Source: Halocafeteria seosinensis (taxonomy: Eukaryota > Sar > Bigyra > Bicosoecida). Taken from it: DNA of 64,000 nt. Below are positions 47,412-61,441 of this stretch, piece by piece (the stretch's first letter is position 1; every line of letters starts with the position of its first letter). The DNA lies in NCBI GenBank assembly GCA_001687465.1, contig LVLI01000140.1, forward strand, positions 124,001 through 188,000, written 5' to 3'. Both the position numbers and the translations under genes were made by a program. The notes beneath the pieces were generated by a model. The model did not search any database. It was not told the DNA's origin and worked only from the letters and a program-made list of their open reading frames with translations.

Positions 47412-49664
47412 TTACATCCTGTCCGCTTTCTTCTTACTAGGAGGATACAGTTCCGAAGGAAGAGAAGATGGAACAGGATCTCCGACTTTCAGCTTCTCTA
47501 TGAGATGCATGCAGAGTGTAAATTCATCTGAGTCTAAACACCCATCTTCGTCAAGGTCAGAAAGATCCCATACACTGCAGAGCAAGAACAAACACTGCAA
47601 TGAGAATGGTTGCCAAAAAAAGCAACAGAGCGACGAACCTTCGAAGCTTTTCTTGCTCAAGGCCAGTGTCTATCAAGTAACCATAGGCAACAGTTCCACT
47701 AATCTTCCCTTCCGACGAACCCTCTAAAGAGTTAAACTTCTTCATATGGGATTCCTTGGACACTCTTTCTTCCCATTGCTCCTGTGGCGTCTTAGCGGCA
47801 CTCCCAGACTGGAACGGATTATTGGCCCTAGTTTGGTGGGTAGAGCGCGAAGGATTAGGCAAAGGAGGAGGTTCAACTTTCTGGCCTGAAGATGCAGCGA
47901 CCTGTCGGGCGGCATATTTCTCTTCAGCTGCAAACAGAAGACAAAGAGGAAACACACGTGAAACACTTTAATACCGTAGGCAGGCAGAAAGAGAACGCAC
48001 CTAGTTGATCCAGGAGAGAGGGGATGTAAGTGTTTAACAAGTAGTCCACTTCTTCGTATATGTTCTCGTTAACCTTCGGTAATTTGCTAAAGTCCATAAG
48101 CTGTACCAGAAAATCGGATCAATCAGGGAGGTAAAAGCGCATGTACTGACCAACGGACTTACTCGTAACTGCTCTTTGTATTTGGACAAATTCGGGAAAT
48201 CTCCTACAGGTATCTTATGTTGCTTGTGGATCTGCTTCGGTGGCAAAAGGCGATTAATTAAGAGGTGCCATAGTTTTCAAGCAACAACAACAGAACTCAC
48301 CTGGTTGAACGTATCGGCAAGATTATCTATTAACTGCCGCTGCTTCTTTTCCTTGCCAAATAAACTCGGCATTTGGGATTTCAAAGTGCTGAGGATCAAA
48401 GCATGGGTTCTGAGTACACGCGCCCGTTTCACCATCTCATTTATCTTTCGCGTCGCAGCGTTTCCAGGGAGAGAGCGGAGATCTTTAAGCAGATCCGTTT
48501 CCTCAGCTTCAAACAAGTACTCGAATTCCCTATTCTGCGTCAAAACCAGTGAGACTAGGATTGAGGTAAACGAAGCAGAGTCTAGAGTTTGCGTAGCAAA
48601 GGCATACCTGGCATTGTTCTTCCCAAAAGCTGCCAACGTAAACACGCATAACCTCTGGTGTTCCTACTACTTTTCCCAATGACCACATTAGAGCTCCGTA
48701 TACACGCATTAGTTGTTGCCCTGACACTCGATCTGCCTTGTTTAGCACCACTCGGACCTGCAGTTGTTCAGCGTCAGCAACATCGCGGTAGTTTATGCAT
48801 CCTACTGATAAAGAACTTACTTTATCCTCGGCTCCTTTTAGGGCCAAAATTACGTCCTTGAATTCGTCGGAGATGTCAAGTTTATGGGCATCAAATAGCA
48901 GCAAAATCAAATCAGCGCGCTCCGCAAACCATTCAACCACCTGAGTGCATCATATCCAACAAGCAGTGCCTCAGCAAGCAGTAGTAGGCATCTACATCGT
49001 GCGTACCTGAGGGAAATCATAATCACGGCCTTCTCTTTGCTTCTGACCAGACAAGACCCCTGGAGTGTCCACAAGATACAAGTGGTCGAGCAGTGGAGCC
49101 TGGCATTGCGAGCCCTCCAGTCGGTTCAAAAAGCTGGTACCAAACTTCGTGAGGGAGGTGAAAGGCATATCCTTGTGCACTGCCAGAGCATTTCCGGGAA
49201 TAGTCTGCTCTTCTGGTCCAGACATAATGGCATGGAACCTCTCCGTTGTGGGTTCTGGACCAATTCTAATACCAGGGAAATCTCTGCCCATGAGGTATCG
49301 AATGAAGGTCGTCTTCCCCACAGAGTACTGTCCAAGCAGAAGAACCATAGGCTTGGCGGTGATATCGGCATCCGTCAAGTAGGAAGAGTAAAAGGAATCG
49401 AAGTGATACTTCTTCTCCATGGGAAGCAACTTCTCCTTATACCTGCAAACAATATCCCACACAAGATACGGTTCCGCATTTACACCTGTTCAAACTTCTC
49501 CTCCACTGGGCCCATGGTCGTTTCCATTCAGAGCCCACACGCTTTGAATGGACACTAAGACCCGTTGGAATAATTGAGACGTACATGTTCTTGAGACCAT
49601 CCAGCACCGTGGGGGCTGTGGGAGGGGGCCCAAAGTCGCGGCCCTCTTTCTCTCCTTTCGGCAT
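47412..49664 (-). CDS. EHD1: EHD-family dynamin-like ATPase
   Basis: Nine exons: 49664-49585, 49442-49007, 48940-48821, 48757-48608, 48534-48301, 48231-48163, 48100-48001, 47927-47639 and 47574-47412; exactly 547 codons, 546 residues (human EHD1 has 534). Motifs: YKEKLLPMEKKYHFDSFYS, the P-loop GQYSVGKT (residues 64-71), PEPTTERFHA, VDTPGVLSG, LLFDAHKLDISDEF and the NKxD motif LNKADRV. Helical middle regions follow, then the C-terminal EH domain with its EF-hand loop DLDEDGCLDSDEF. EHD proteins bind ATP, oligomerise on curved membranes and drive endosomal recycling; in flagellates they also help build the ciliary vesicle. All domains are present and the active-site motifs intact. The first intron (142 bases) is the longest of this gene. 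Confidence 0.94.
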
Positions 49665-50316
49665 GTTTCCGTTGGCTTTTGTGGACACACACGAGACAAC
49701 CGCGATTCCAATTCAACCTTCCACGGGAAAAACGACTCCAGAAAAAGTAAGAGCCAGTATCAGATGGTCCTGACCGCCTGCTGAGTTCTTTTCAAACCCC
49801 AAGAAAGGAGAGAACAAGATGAATGAATGGGGGCTGGTAAAAAACGAAGACAAACTTTTCGTTCACTTGAAGCTTTGGGATTTGACCAACCGCCCCAAGT
49901 TACACACGATATGCTCGAAAGTGCGGCAAAGCCAACAATCACCAGAATGGACATACAACACGCAGGCTGATGATGCAGCAAGCTCTTGCACAATATATCT
50001 CTCGAACCTAACCGTTCCTAACTTAGCCAAGGGTCACCAAGGGTTGAGCAACCAAACAAACTTTTCGTTCACTTTATATCGTTCATTGTTGCAACCCACA
50101 CTGCAAGCCTACGCTTGATTGTCAAGGGTGTAATTTACTCCCCTTATAGGTGGTTACCGTAGTGAGATAGCACATGTCCCAAATAGGGTGTTGTGGGGCC
50201 AAAATGTGCGCTAGTTACCGGTACTTGAATTGGGGATAGGCCAGCCTCACAAGCCTGAGAAAATGAATTTGCGTTATTATTAGGCCAGTTAGAGTAGATC
50301 AATAGGAAGGGCAACG
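49665..50316. other. Divergent intergenic region, EHD / 5-phosphatase
   Basis: 652 bases between two divergent starts. No coding frame of quality, RNA gene or strong motif was seen. Confidence 0.5.
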
Positions 50317-53300
50317 ATGGCGAGTAGCATCACAGCAGCAGGTAAGTGAGTTGCGATCGGCGTGTGTCTCTGAGCAGGAAGACATGCAATACACTGAGCA
50401 TCAGAAGTGTTCCGGTACTTCAGCTTGGGCCACCGCATTGAGTATATTGACGATGCTGTAATGCTAGATGCAGGTGCTGTCACCAAGGAAGGCTACATGG
50501 TCAAGAAGGGTCATTTGAGGAAGAATTGGAAGCGCCGTTTCTTCTCATTGACCCCGCAGAATTTAGCGTACTTCAAGAAAGCGGGAGGGAAGGCTAAAGG
50601 CATTTACTCATTGTTAGGTTCCTCCGTTAGAGAGTGCACTAGCATGGATAACAACCCCTTCGTGTTCGAGCTGAAGTTGCGCAATGGAAAATGCTTGCAC
50701 TGCTCTTGTACCACCGATTATGAACGAAAGGTATGGTTCTCCTGTCCCGAGGCTACTGCAACAACGTTGTGCCATCCACATCTTCATGTATAATATTGCC
50801 ACAGGAATGGGTTGATGCAATTCTTACCAACATCCAATCGCTGAAGAATGCAATGGAGACAGGTTATTTTGAGAAAAAGAGCAACACGACACACAAGGAG
50901 CAAAAGCGAAGAAACATCAGCGTGTACACCAGCAGCTGGAACATGGGCGAGAAGTCAACATTCACAGTGGCGGAGGCAGAAAACTGGATACCCCGTGGAT
51001 ATGATGTATACGGAATCGGTGTGCAAGAGTGCTTAGTGACTGATTCAGTAAAGAGTAGGTATATCGTTTCCCGCGTTAAGACTGGCTGATTACGACTACA
51101 TGTACTGTTGAATTCAATGCAGAGGCTCTTCATGCCCACTTGGGGGACGAATATGCCATAATTGACCACGGAATAGGCAATAACGCAACTGCTCTTGGTT
51201 ATCATGGGTTTATATATCTTACTGTATTCGTTCGCACGGCTTTAGTAACGGAAGGAATATGCCTCTGTGCTAAAGCTTCTAAGTAAGTCCTTCATGAGCA
51301 CATTTCCACAATTACTTTTGTCATCTCCCTACGGACGTTCATGGGTTTCCAGGAACTCTGTTTCTCTTGGAACGAGACTGCTGTTTACGAGGGCAACCAA
51401 TAAAGGCGCAGTCAGTATCACTCTTCCGCTTAAACTCCCTGATGACCGCGGGAAACTGCGGCTACGTTCCTCACTGTGTTTTGTCAGTTGTCACTTGGCG
51501 AGTGATAGGAAGACTGAGAGCAAACTCAGTTCCCGGAACGCAGATGCGAAAGCAATGTTAGAAAACTTGTGCATGGAGTTTCCCGGATATATATGCAACA
51601 AGACCGCGGAAAATTATTCCAAGGACTCTTTGGAGGCTTCAGAGAATGGAGATGATAGTGTTCAAAGGAAAGAGCGGGAAAGGTCACAGAATCGCATTGC
51701 CTTCAACAATGACGAGTATGCTAACGAGTCTGTGCGCACTGGTGACTCTTCAAGTGCTGACTTCTTGTCCTTGAGCCGAAGCCCTAAGTTGCTGAAGTTG
51801 TTGGACAAGCTGCTTGTGAAGCCACAGTCGACCACTTTGGCAACGCGGACTGTGGATTCTAGGGTCGAGTGTGAGACTGAACAAGAGAGAAGAAAGCAAA
51901 GCTTTGTTGAATTTTCAAATTGTGGTTCAATCCTGGCGAATAACCATGGTTCCCGCGTGTCCCTCCGACTCAGGAGTGCTGATCAAAAAGCATCGGAGGG
52001 CATCAACAGAGCCATCGAAGCAGCGTTGCGACGCATGCTTCCTCTTGATCGAAGACAGACGGTTAGTAAGAAGCGCTTTAAATCGATGAATGAGGCAATG
52101 CTTCATGGGAGTACGGCTAAACCGAACTCTGTACTCGTCGATCGGAGGCTTGAGAGACTATTGCAATTCGAAGCTCAATCCTCCAAAGGCGATGCTAGCA
52201 ACTCCCCGAGCATGTCTCCCAAGGGTAGCGATAAGATGCCACGTCGAATGTCTAGATTTTCATCTAGGTATGCCACATCTTTTCATGGAAGAAGTATCGC
52301 TTTTGAAACAGGCACCAACTTGCTAGACACCATAGATGACGTTGTGGCGAATGTATTATCCAAGAAATACAGCGCCATGGAAAATGTGGTGAATCGGGCT
52401 ACGGAGGCTGCCCAAAACATCCCTAGAGACAAAAGAAATCTCCTTGTGGCGGAATTAAGTACCTCTGTTAGCCAAGGGGCCTTGTCGCTTGCTGTAATGA
52501 ATGGCGCTGCGGTACACTCTGTGAGGATGAGCTCTTTCGGGAGAAGCAACGAAATGGCTCGCTTGCGAGAAAACAGAATTCCCGCAATAAGCGGTATTAG
52601 AAGGTCTAGATCCTTTTCAGAGATATCATCACTTGTTACCGGTAAATCGAGCCCCCGTAACGAAACAAACGGAAGTCCTATACGCAGATCAGCTTCCGGG
52701 AAGAATGTCACTGCAAATGGACAAATCGAGGAGGAAACACCTTCTCGACTTGAGCGCTTTCGACGTAGATTTCACAAAGAAAGCTCCCCTGATGCTGCAC
52801 CAAACAATGGTCCTGCAACACCTGAAGGACAGGCAACACCCGACAATGAGTACAACCCGCGGCGGAGCTACACGACACCGTCTAAGTATCCACCGAATAG
52901 GCATGATAGTTACAAGGACGTGCTTACTCCACTGATAGAGCAAAATTGCTCTTCGTATGTCTTTATTATTGGGGATTTGAACTACAGAGTCAGAATGACT
53001 CCTGAGCAAGCCGTGTATATGGTGGCAAAATCAGAGCAACTTACGGAGCAATATACGGGAGACTTTAACGCAAGACCTTCGACTGCAGAGGCGTCGATTC
53101 TGCAGAAGTACTGGGAGCGATTGCTGACGTTTGATGAGCTACGGAATATGTTTGACTCTTCCTCTTTGTTCCTTGGTTTTGAAGAGGCACCAATCGCTTT
53201 CCCTCCAACTTATAAACGGCGCAAAGCCATGGAGTCCTGGCTACGGAGGAAAAACGGTGACTATGCGAACGTCAACCGGCTCCAGCAAGGATTTACAACA

Positions 53301-55184
53301 GATTTTATTACCTCTATCGATGAAGCAAGCACAGATCCAAATGGTTTGGAAGAAGGTGTGAATGAAGACACAGATAGTGACTCAGACAACAACGAGGGAA
53401 AATATATAAGGGTACAACGGGTGCACAGTGAACACAAGGGCACGTTGGCCAATCATGCGGCTGCGTTGGATAGCGAAGTTCGTCACGATAAGAGTCTAGG
53501 GTCTCCCAAGGAAAATCGGAAGAAAAAATCAGGAGCCGCTAGAACTCCTTCCTATCCGGACAGAATACTGTTTCGACGACCCCTGCAGCAGCAATCTTTG
53601 CTTGTCTCAACCCAGGTTAAGGACCCGTGGAAGCATAGTAATAGGAACAACAGTGCCGTGCTACGGCAAACTGCTGCTGTCCCCTTGGACAAACCGAAAG
53701 TTGATACCAATGGTGAAATGGCGCGCGGTAGGGTTGTATCGCTTCCCCGCTCTAAAGGTTCTTCAGGATACCCTAGCACTCTACCTTCCCTGCAGTGTAT
53801 ATCGTACAATACCAGTGATGACGTGACTGGAAGTGATCACATTCCAGTTTATGCATGTTTCCAACTATCCCTCGATCACTTGAGCGGTAAACCCGACCTT
53901 CAGGAGACAGAGCGGAACTCAATCTGTGTTGGAGGTGCAGTTGCAGATCAGCTTGTGGACACACTCTTGAGTAGTGCTTCTTCGATGATCCCGAAGCAGT
54001 TTTGCAATCCGGGACAGCTTCGGCAGCTTCTTTTGAAGAACGGTACTGCTGATTTGCACGCTCCAGAACAGCTTAGCATTCCTCATAGTATTGACCAGGA
54101 TACGTGTGCAGGTGAGGTGGTACATACGGAAGACATACCCAATGGTGAAAAGCACGCTCCCGATGTTACACCATCAAATGAGAATGCGGCAAGGTTTAGT
54201 GATACAGAAAGTGACAACTCCGATGCCGCAACGGAGGACACCGACACCGGAGGACAACAAGCTGAGAAGGACGGGGAATGGTCGCCAGGGGCAGATAACC
54301 CCAACACTAATTTATCAACCGCAATCGACAAGGATGAAAGTATCCAGCGGTGTATCCGAGCGTTGGACGAAATATCTGATTCTTCGTCATTGTCGTCCAC
54401 TGCTGATATTCCTTCGAGCTTTCAGCGGCTTGCTTTCCCAGTCCTACGAAAACGGAATAATCTCCTGGAGAGCAACAATACTTCAGCTTCGGCAATATCT
54501 TGCGATGAGATGACGCCGAAAGAAGTTATTTGTCAAGCTGATCCGCACATTTTGTATAATGCACTGCTGACCAAAGTATGGAGCTACAGCAAAAATCGCA
54601 CTGAGGGAGGCGTTGAAGAGCCGGGAAGATTGCCTGGGAGAAACAGCTACTTCGTCTTGGAGGAAGACTCCCCACCATCTAAGAATGTGAAATGGTTGCA
54701 TCACGAGGATACTCCAGCCTTTACGTTGGCCGTACAAAACCGACAGAAGGCGATTCAGGAGGCATTTCAGCGACAGCATAGAGGTCGTCGAGTCAGACGT
54801 TCTACCCGACGACGGCGAGCTTCGCTCACTGGTGATGTAACTGATACAAATAACTGTGAGGTGGAATCATCTGTAGGTTCCGTAACCGGCACTGAAAGCG
54901 TGTTGGAAACGCCGGGAAAATCAGTGGTAATGAGCGAAGGTGTTTCGCCTCCTCGGAACTTTTCTCTCGGGCCAAGTGTCCTTCACGACGCCGGTTTCTT
55001 GGGCACCAGAACCACCTCTGGTGAAGAGACTGCAGGCTACAGTGCTGCGAGTACATCTGTCATGGAATCTCCGACCATGCCGTCGAGAGACTCCAGTCCA
55101 CTAATTCAGTCTCCCCCAACTAATGTGCGTCAGTTGATTGGAGAATGGAGAACCAGGGAAGCAGCGTTCCGACGACGAACGTAA
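50317..55184 (+). CDS. PH-domain inositol polyphosphate 5-phosphatase with large insertions
   Basis: Five exons: 50317-50341, 50474-50730, 50805-51054, 51123-51282 and 51353-55184; 1507 residues. A PH domain occupies residues ~10-105 (EGYMVKKGHLRKNWKRRFFS), which would recruit the enzyme to phosphoinositides. The 5-phosphatase domain starts at YTSSWNMGEK and contains YDVYGIGVQEC, VRTALVTEGICL, NKGAVSI and CFVSCHLAS. After a ~380-residue Ser/Arg-rich insertion come FIIGDLNYRVRM, FPPTYK, YPDRILFRR and, after another ~90-residue insertion, GSDHIPVYACF. The PDRI-LF motif normally reads W(C)DRI-LW. The C-terminal ~400 residues are disordered and acidic, with a basic patch (RRVRRSTRRRRAS). Such enzymes remove the 5-phosphate from PI(4,5)P2 or PI(3,4,5)P3. 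Gene model secure; substrate not known. Confidence 0.88.
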
Positions 55185-55193
55185 AGATAATGT

Positions 55194-55220
55194 AGTATCA
55201 TGAGTAAAAAAAATGATACT
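55194..55220 (+). other. Small hairpin after 5-phosphatase stop
   Basis: AGTATCAT and ATGATACT form a perfect 8-bp stem around an 11-base A-rich loop, 10 bases after the stop codon. It is probably in the 3' UTR; it may be chance or a 3'-end processing signal. Confidence 0.4.
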
Positions 55221-56259
55221 GTTTAGGACGGGGCAGTCGGTCTGTGATGATTTTCTTCTGTTGCGAAAGTTGTCGAGTTGTTCCAGCAGTGGAGAGCACA
55301 CACGGGAACCTCGGAAATCACCGAACAGGTTGAACTTGGAAGTTCGAGAGTCGGATACTGGGATAGTTTCTAGGTGTGCATTGCTGGAGGAGATATTTAA
55401 GAGCTGGAGCAGTGCTTACTCGAGTGGCCAAACGGTGCATGCATGCACCAAGATCTGAGTCACAGTGACAATAAGCTGGCAATGGCATCTATCAAGAGAC
55501 CATACAGCGTCTCGAAGGCCCAACCGCAGATAGAACTTCGATGATTCGAGAACAAGATCGAAACTGCGACACAGTATGCTCTTGTATAACCGGAGATTTG
55601 AGGACGACTTGAATAGACTCGTTGGAGGAACTTAAAGACATATGCCGGTCGACGCCTATGAAAGTCAAGGCTGTGCAATAAATAACAATTTCCTCATCTT
55701 GAGGAAAGATGGTGTACAAGTTGGCAACAGTTGTACAATTTTGTAACTACAGTGATGATCATGAGTGAGTGAGTCTCTCCACCTGTCTGTCTCTGATAGT
55801 ATCCAATTGATTACGCAGATTGACTTCATAATGCTCTACATTTGCTATAAGGAGGAGATATCACACTTTCCTCCCCACGTCGGTTTTCCTCCAGTTTACC
55901 AAGCTGGAAGTTGGTAGCACCACCGTAGTTCGTCCGCACTTGCGGTAACGTTGAACTTGGCTCAATTTCCCACCAGATCTTTGCTTTATACCAAAATTGG
56001 CAGTGCGTTCAGAATGCGATGAGTTTTGCCGCGCGACAGGCGAATCTCAATGCGTGTGGTTGGTTGCTTCTGGAAGGCTTTCTAGAAACTCTAGAAATCC
56101 GCGTTTCCGGAAATCCCAACTTCAACTTCCTGAGGAACTCTGCACTGGTAATACAAGTATACGAATCATTTGTGTTGATAATGTGGGTTGAAATCCGAAG
56201 TGTTTAAATAAACAAAGACAAAGAGCGAACCCGTCTTTGTTTGTTGTGGGAACTGTGTT
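55221..56259. other. Intergenic, 5-phosphatase 3' flank and pirin promoter
   Basis: About 1 kb. I found no supportable coding frame (all under 85 codons), no tRNA-like fold and no repeats apart from short palindromes such as TGCATGCA near 55440. Confidence 0.5.
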
Positions 56260-57867
56260 ATGCTCCTACGGTCTTGTGTTTGCAAGCCAGTGTTCCATCG
56301 AGCTCGTCTATTTATCGCATTATCTGCGCTTTCTAGCTCTTTTCCAGTCCCCTTGCACGCCTACAAGATGTCGACCGAAGTAGACTCTACCGGCATCCAG
56401 TCCATGCCAGGAGCCGACAAGATACAAAATGCCCCCGAGGACTTCAAGGAACCTGCCTTGGAGAATCCACGAAAGGTGGTACAATCCGTGGAATCCCGTT
56501 GGCAAGGTGAAGGTCAAGGAGCCCGTGTTCGGAGATCTATCGGCAGACCTGAGCTAAAGAATTTGGGTATGTCAAGTTTGTTTCCCCGGTGCAGTTGTAC
56601 TCGGTTGCCCATATGGGGATGGTGTGTATGTGACTTGCAGATCCGTTCCTAATGCTGGACGAGTTCTACGTAGGTAAGCACGGGAAAAGAGTCTATCTGG
56701 AGCTAAAATCTATATGCGAAACTCTATATGCGAAACTTATAATAATTTAAAAACGAGTTTCGCAGGAAAGCCGGCTGGATTTCCTGATCACCCTCATCGA
56801 GGTTTTGAAACAGTTACTTACATTTTGAAGGGATCCTTTACTCATGAAGATTTTGCGGGACACAAGGTTGGTAGAGCATGGCTGTTGTTGCAATTGATAA
56901 TTCTTAACTATATTGAAGACTTCTATGCGGTGTATCGCAGGGTACTATAAACCCCGGAGACCTGCAGTGGATGACAGCGGGGAAGGGAATAGTTCATTCT
57001 GAAGTTCCTGTAAGTCCTCTGCTGGCTGTAATAGTCTTCATTCCCACCGTCTTATAACTCCATTGGTACAGGCGTCTGACGACAAAGCTCATGGGATGCA
57101 ACTTTGGGTAAATCTGGCATCCGAACATAAGATGGTAGATCCTCACTACCAGGAACTGACAGCAGACGAGATACCAAAAGTGATGTACAAGAACGTTGTG
57201 GCCAACGTCATTGCGGGTGAAGCATTTGGTATCGAGAGTCCTGTATATACCCGTACGCCAACGATGGTAGGTGCCTCTGGTTGTTTCTCCTTACCTAGTG
57301 CTCTTCCTATTGTACGTTCTGCTCGTTGAACGCGAGGGCTACAGTACTTGGATTTCCGCATGGAACCTAACACTGAGGTGAAACAGAAGATCCCTAAGGG
57401 TAGGTACACGCCTAAAACGTCTAATGTTCTCTAAGATGTGTAATATTGTTGGCTTACTATGGCTGCTGTTCCTCAGGTTGGAATGGTTTCATGTATATGC
57501 TCAGTGGGGGTGGAACTGTTGAAGGAGTAGACGCTCCAGCACACCATACTCTAGTGTTGAGCAACAAAGGGGATGAAGACGGCATTCACGTAAAAGCTGG
57601 GGGTCAGGGAGCCCATTTTGTTCTCATTTGTGGACAGCCTCTGAATGAACCTGTTGTTCAGCATGGTAAGATTGCTAGTGCAGTGCGTAGAGGTTATCAT
57701 GGAGGCGATGATCGCGTAAGAGCATGCTTGTTTCTCGTTTCTCCACAGGTCCGTTTGTTATGAACACAAAAGAGGAAATTTATCAGGCAATGAAAGACTA
57801 CCAGGAGGGAAAGAATGGGTTTGAAAGAGCACGCCACTGGCAGAGCTCAACTATTGATCAATTCTAA
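56260..57867 (+). CDS. PIR: Pirin, with N-terminal extension
   Basis: Eight exons: 56260-56566, 56641-56673, 56766-56866, 56941-57009, 57072-57266, 57345-57399, 57477-57665 and 57749-57867; 355 residues. Pirin is an iron-binding bicupin found in nuclei and cytosol, variously a transcription co-regulator or a quercetin dioxygenase-like enzyme. The N-terminal cupin carries the pirin metal motif: [20 protein letters not shown], then [28 protein letters not shown] with the metal ligands H-H-H-E. The partner-facing motifs LWVNL and the second cupin ([12 protein letters not shown]) follow, ending [14 protein letters not shown]. About 60 residues precede the domain: [20 protein letters not shown] looks like a signal or targeting peptide, with a second Met at residue 31 (YKMSTEV). 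Dual localisation by two starts is possible. Confidence 0.93.
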
Positions 57868-58035
57868 TAGGGCAACCATTGAATGTTACGCAACACGCAC
57901 TTGACATCATCTGTGAACATTGTACTATCCTCAGCATATAGTCCTCTTGTTTTAGTTTCAGGAAGACATCGACAGCCAATCCTTGGTCCCTACGGATACC
58001 CATGTGTAATGCACTGTACCACAAACATGTGCCAT

Positions 58036-59355
<1,320 letters not shown>

Positions 59356-59768
59356 TTCTCGAGAAATCCACCCAAATACAGCACAGAGGAATAAGGATTG
59401 ATCAAACACAAGCTATCCGCACAATCGAAGCTCAAATAACAACGCTACATCGAAGCGTGCGAGTGAATGAATGCCCCGGATACTAAGTAGACGAAAACAT
59501 TGTCTCGTTGAAGTACGACGGGACTGGTTCGAACTTTCAAGGTGTTATTAGGCTCTTTTAGGTCAGTTTTCAATGGTTTCGTAGTGCTCATTTAGTTCCA
59601 TATAGAGTGAATTTGTGCATAGAAGTAGATTTGCGACGGTTGTCCGGGAGAAATACTTGAATGAACGAGGAAGTGTGAAGATCATCCAGTTCTGCGCGCG
59701 CTTTTCTGGCGTTAAACTGCATTTGGACCGTATTTGGCTTATTCCGTTCGTTTCCAGATCTAAATCAA
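59356..59768. promoter_or_regulatory. Divergent promoter, GDP-fucose synthase / EF-hand gene
   Basis: 413 bases between two divergent starts. No recognisable X-box or other motif was found by eye. Confidence 0.4.
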
Positions 59769-61274
59769 ATGAGTGCCGGTCCATTAAGGGGATATACTGG
59801 CTTCCAAAGCCGGAGCGCGGAGTTCTATGAGCTCCAACCAGGTGTACCGGAAGTCTCACGGGATAGAAAATTCGGTACGTTGCGACAGGAAGCCTGCGAG
59901 ACGGATAGGATCACAATGGGACCACAAGCGGGGAGTTTTGTCTGTCCGAAAGCTGAACAAGCGAGTGAGACGATGAGGCAGACTATGAGCGTTTCGGCCA
60001 ACGATTATCACCCTCCGAAAAAATCGTAAGTTGATAGCGCCAACTCTGCTGCAAACAGTTCACGAAACGACCCAAACGAATATGGTAGTGATGTGCAGAG
60101 AAAGTAAAAAAAGACTCCCTATGGATAAGCCTTTCTTGCACGATACCACGCAAAGATCTTTTATGATAGACGCGAAAAAGGAACAGAAGGAATTGTCCCA
60201 GGTTACTGACTCGCGCATGCAACAAGCGTTTGAAATAATTGACGAGGTATGTCGTCGTCAAACGGGTATGACTGATGATCGATATCGCTTTTCAATTACT
60301 GCGTGGTTGAATGTTTCAGGATAATACGGGTACCATTGATCCAATTGAACTGCGTCCGGTACTGTTCGAACTGTTTGGCCATGAACCAACCGAGCACGAG
60401 TATCGCACGTTTGATGCTCATTGTGAACGCAACGATTTAGGGGTAATTGATTTTGATACTTGGATGAAAGGTGCCCGCGAAGCTCTCAGTATGTATTACA
60501 ATCGTCTTACTCAATTGGATGGCAAATTGGCTACTATGCTTGTTGCGACACAGGCCATCTTTACGCTGAAACCCAACTGGCGACGTCAAAGCCCAAACAG
60601 CCGTGGGAGGTGCGTAGTGTCTACGTTTGAGTTACCAATATGGTTAACGGTGAGGACAGCTCTATCCTACACAGAAAACTAAAAGACGGGAACGTGAAGT
60701 CCTTGGTGATCCAAGAAGAATTTCAACGTTTAGTGCAGATTTCGGATTATACGGTATGTGTGAATTATCCGTCTCCAATTTTGTATTGCTCGGAACCTAA
60801 TTCGCTTCCTGTTAAAACAGGTGAAGATCCTCGACAGCGTCCGATAATGGATGAAACAGGAAAAACATTGAACAGCACTACAAAGGATCTCCTCGAAGGG
60901 TCTACAAAGCGTAGTTACCAAACTCCCGGCTACACAGGATATATTCCCCATGTAAGCCATGTGCCATGCTGTATCCCACGCGCTGCTTTCGTCACGTTTC
61001 CTTCGTCCACATCCAGGCTGCGAACACGAAAGCCTACGAAATTGGCAGAGGTACACAGCCCCGCGATACGTTTATGATGAAAACCAATTTGAAGGACACC
61101 TTCACGAGGAGACTTCCTGGATTTACTGGGCACGTCGAGGATCAGACGGATATGGAATCTTTAGATGTGCAGAAACCACACGGTTATTTCGCTCCAACTG
61201 AACAACAGGCAGCTGATTCGCTGGTGGAAAATTATTGGAAGGCCCAGAATAAATCAATTGCAAAAAACCGTTAA
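59769..61274 (+). CDS. EF-hand protein with axonemal-type repeats
   Basis: Seven exons: 59769-60025, 60099-60246, 60320-60488, 60554-60609, 60675-60753, 60821-60951 and 61017-61274; 365 residues. The N terminus (GYTGFQSRSAEFYELQPGVP, then VSRDRKFGTL) and the later SYQTPGYTGYIPH and RRLPGFTGHV are GYTG-type motifs, common in microtubule-associated flagellar proteins. Between them is an EF-hand with a complete loop, DEDNTGTIDPIE, and a second, less regular one. Further segments are KPKQPWE and STFSADFGLYGEDPRQRP. I cannot name the ortholog; a calcium-responsive microtubule inner protein or doublet-associated protein is the most likely role by analogy. Introns 60489-60553 and 60610-60674 are easily missed because the unspliced frame looks open, but only the spliced form keeps the frame across the gene. 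Confidence 0.78.
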
Positions 61275-61441
61275 AGCTGGGATGACAATAGTCTTGGCAT
61301 GTTTCAGTCCACCCATATTCTTGTCGGGTGTCTTCAACAACTGCAAATTCCACAAAAATTCTAATAAACATACCAGAAACATCATAGGTTCGGCCAAACT
61401 ATTGTTGTGTAGGCGGACTCCGAAGCATCCCTGAAACGCCT

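Noticed and set aside
60489-60760. Unspliced reading of the EF-hand gene between 60489 and 60760
   Set aside because: It produces a phase clash with the next exon. Two GT-AG introns of 65 bases restore the frame and a sensible protein.
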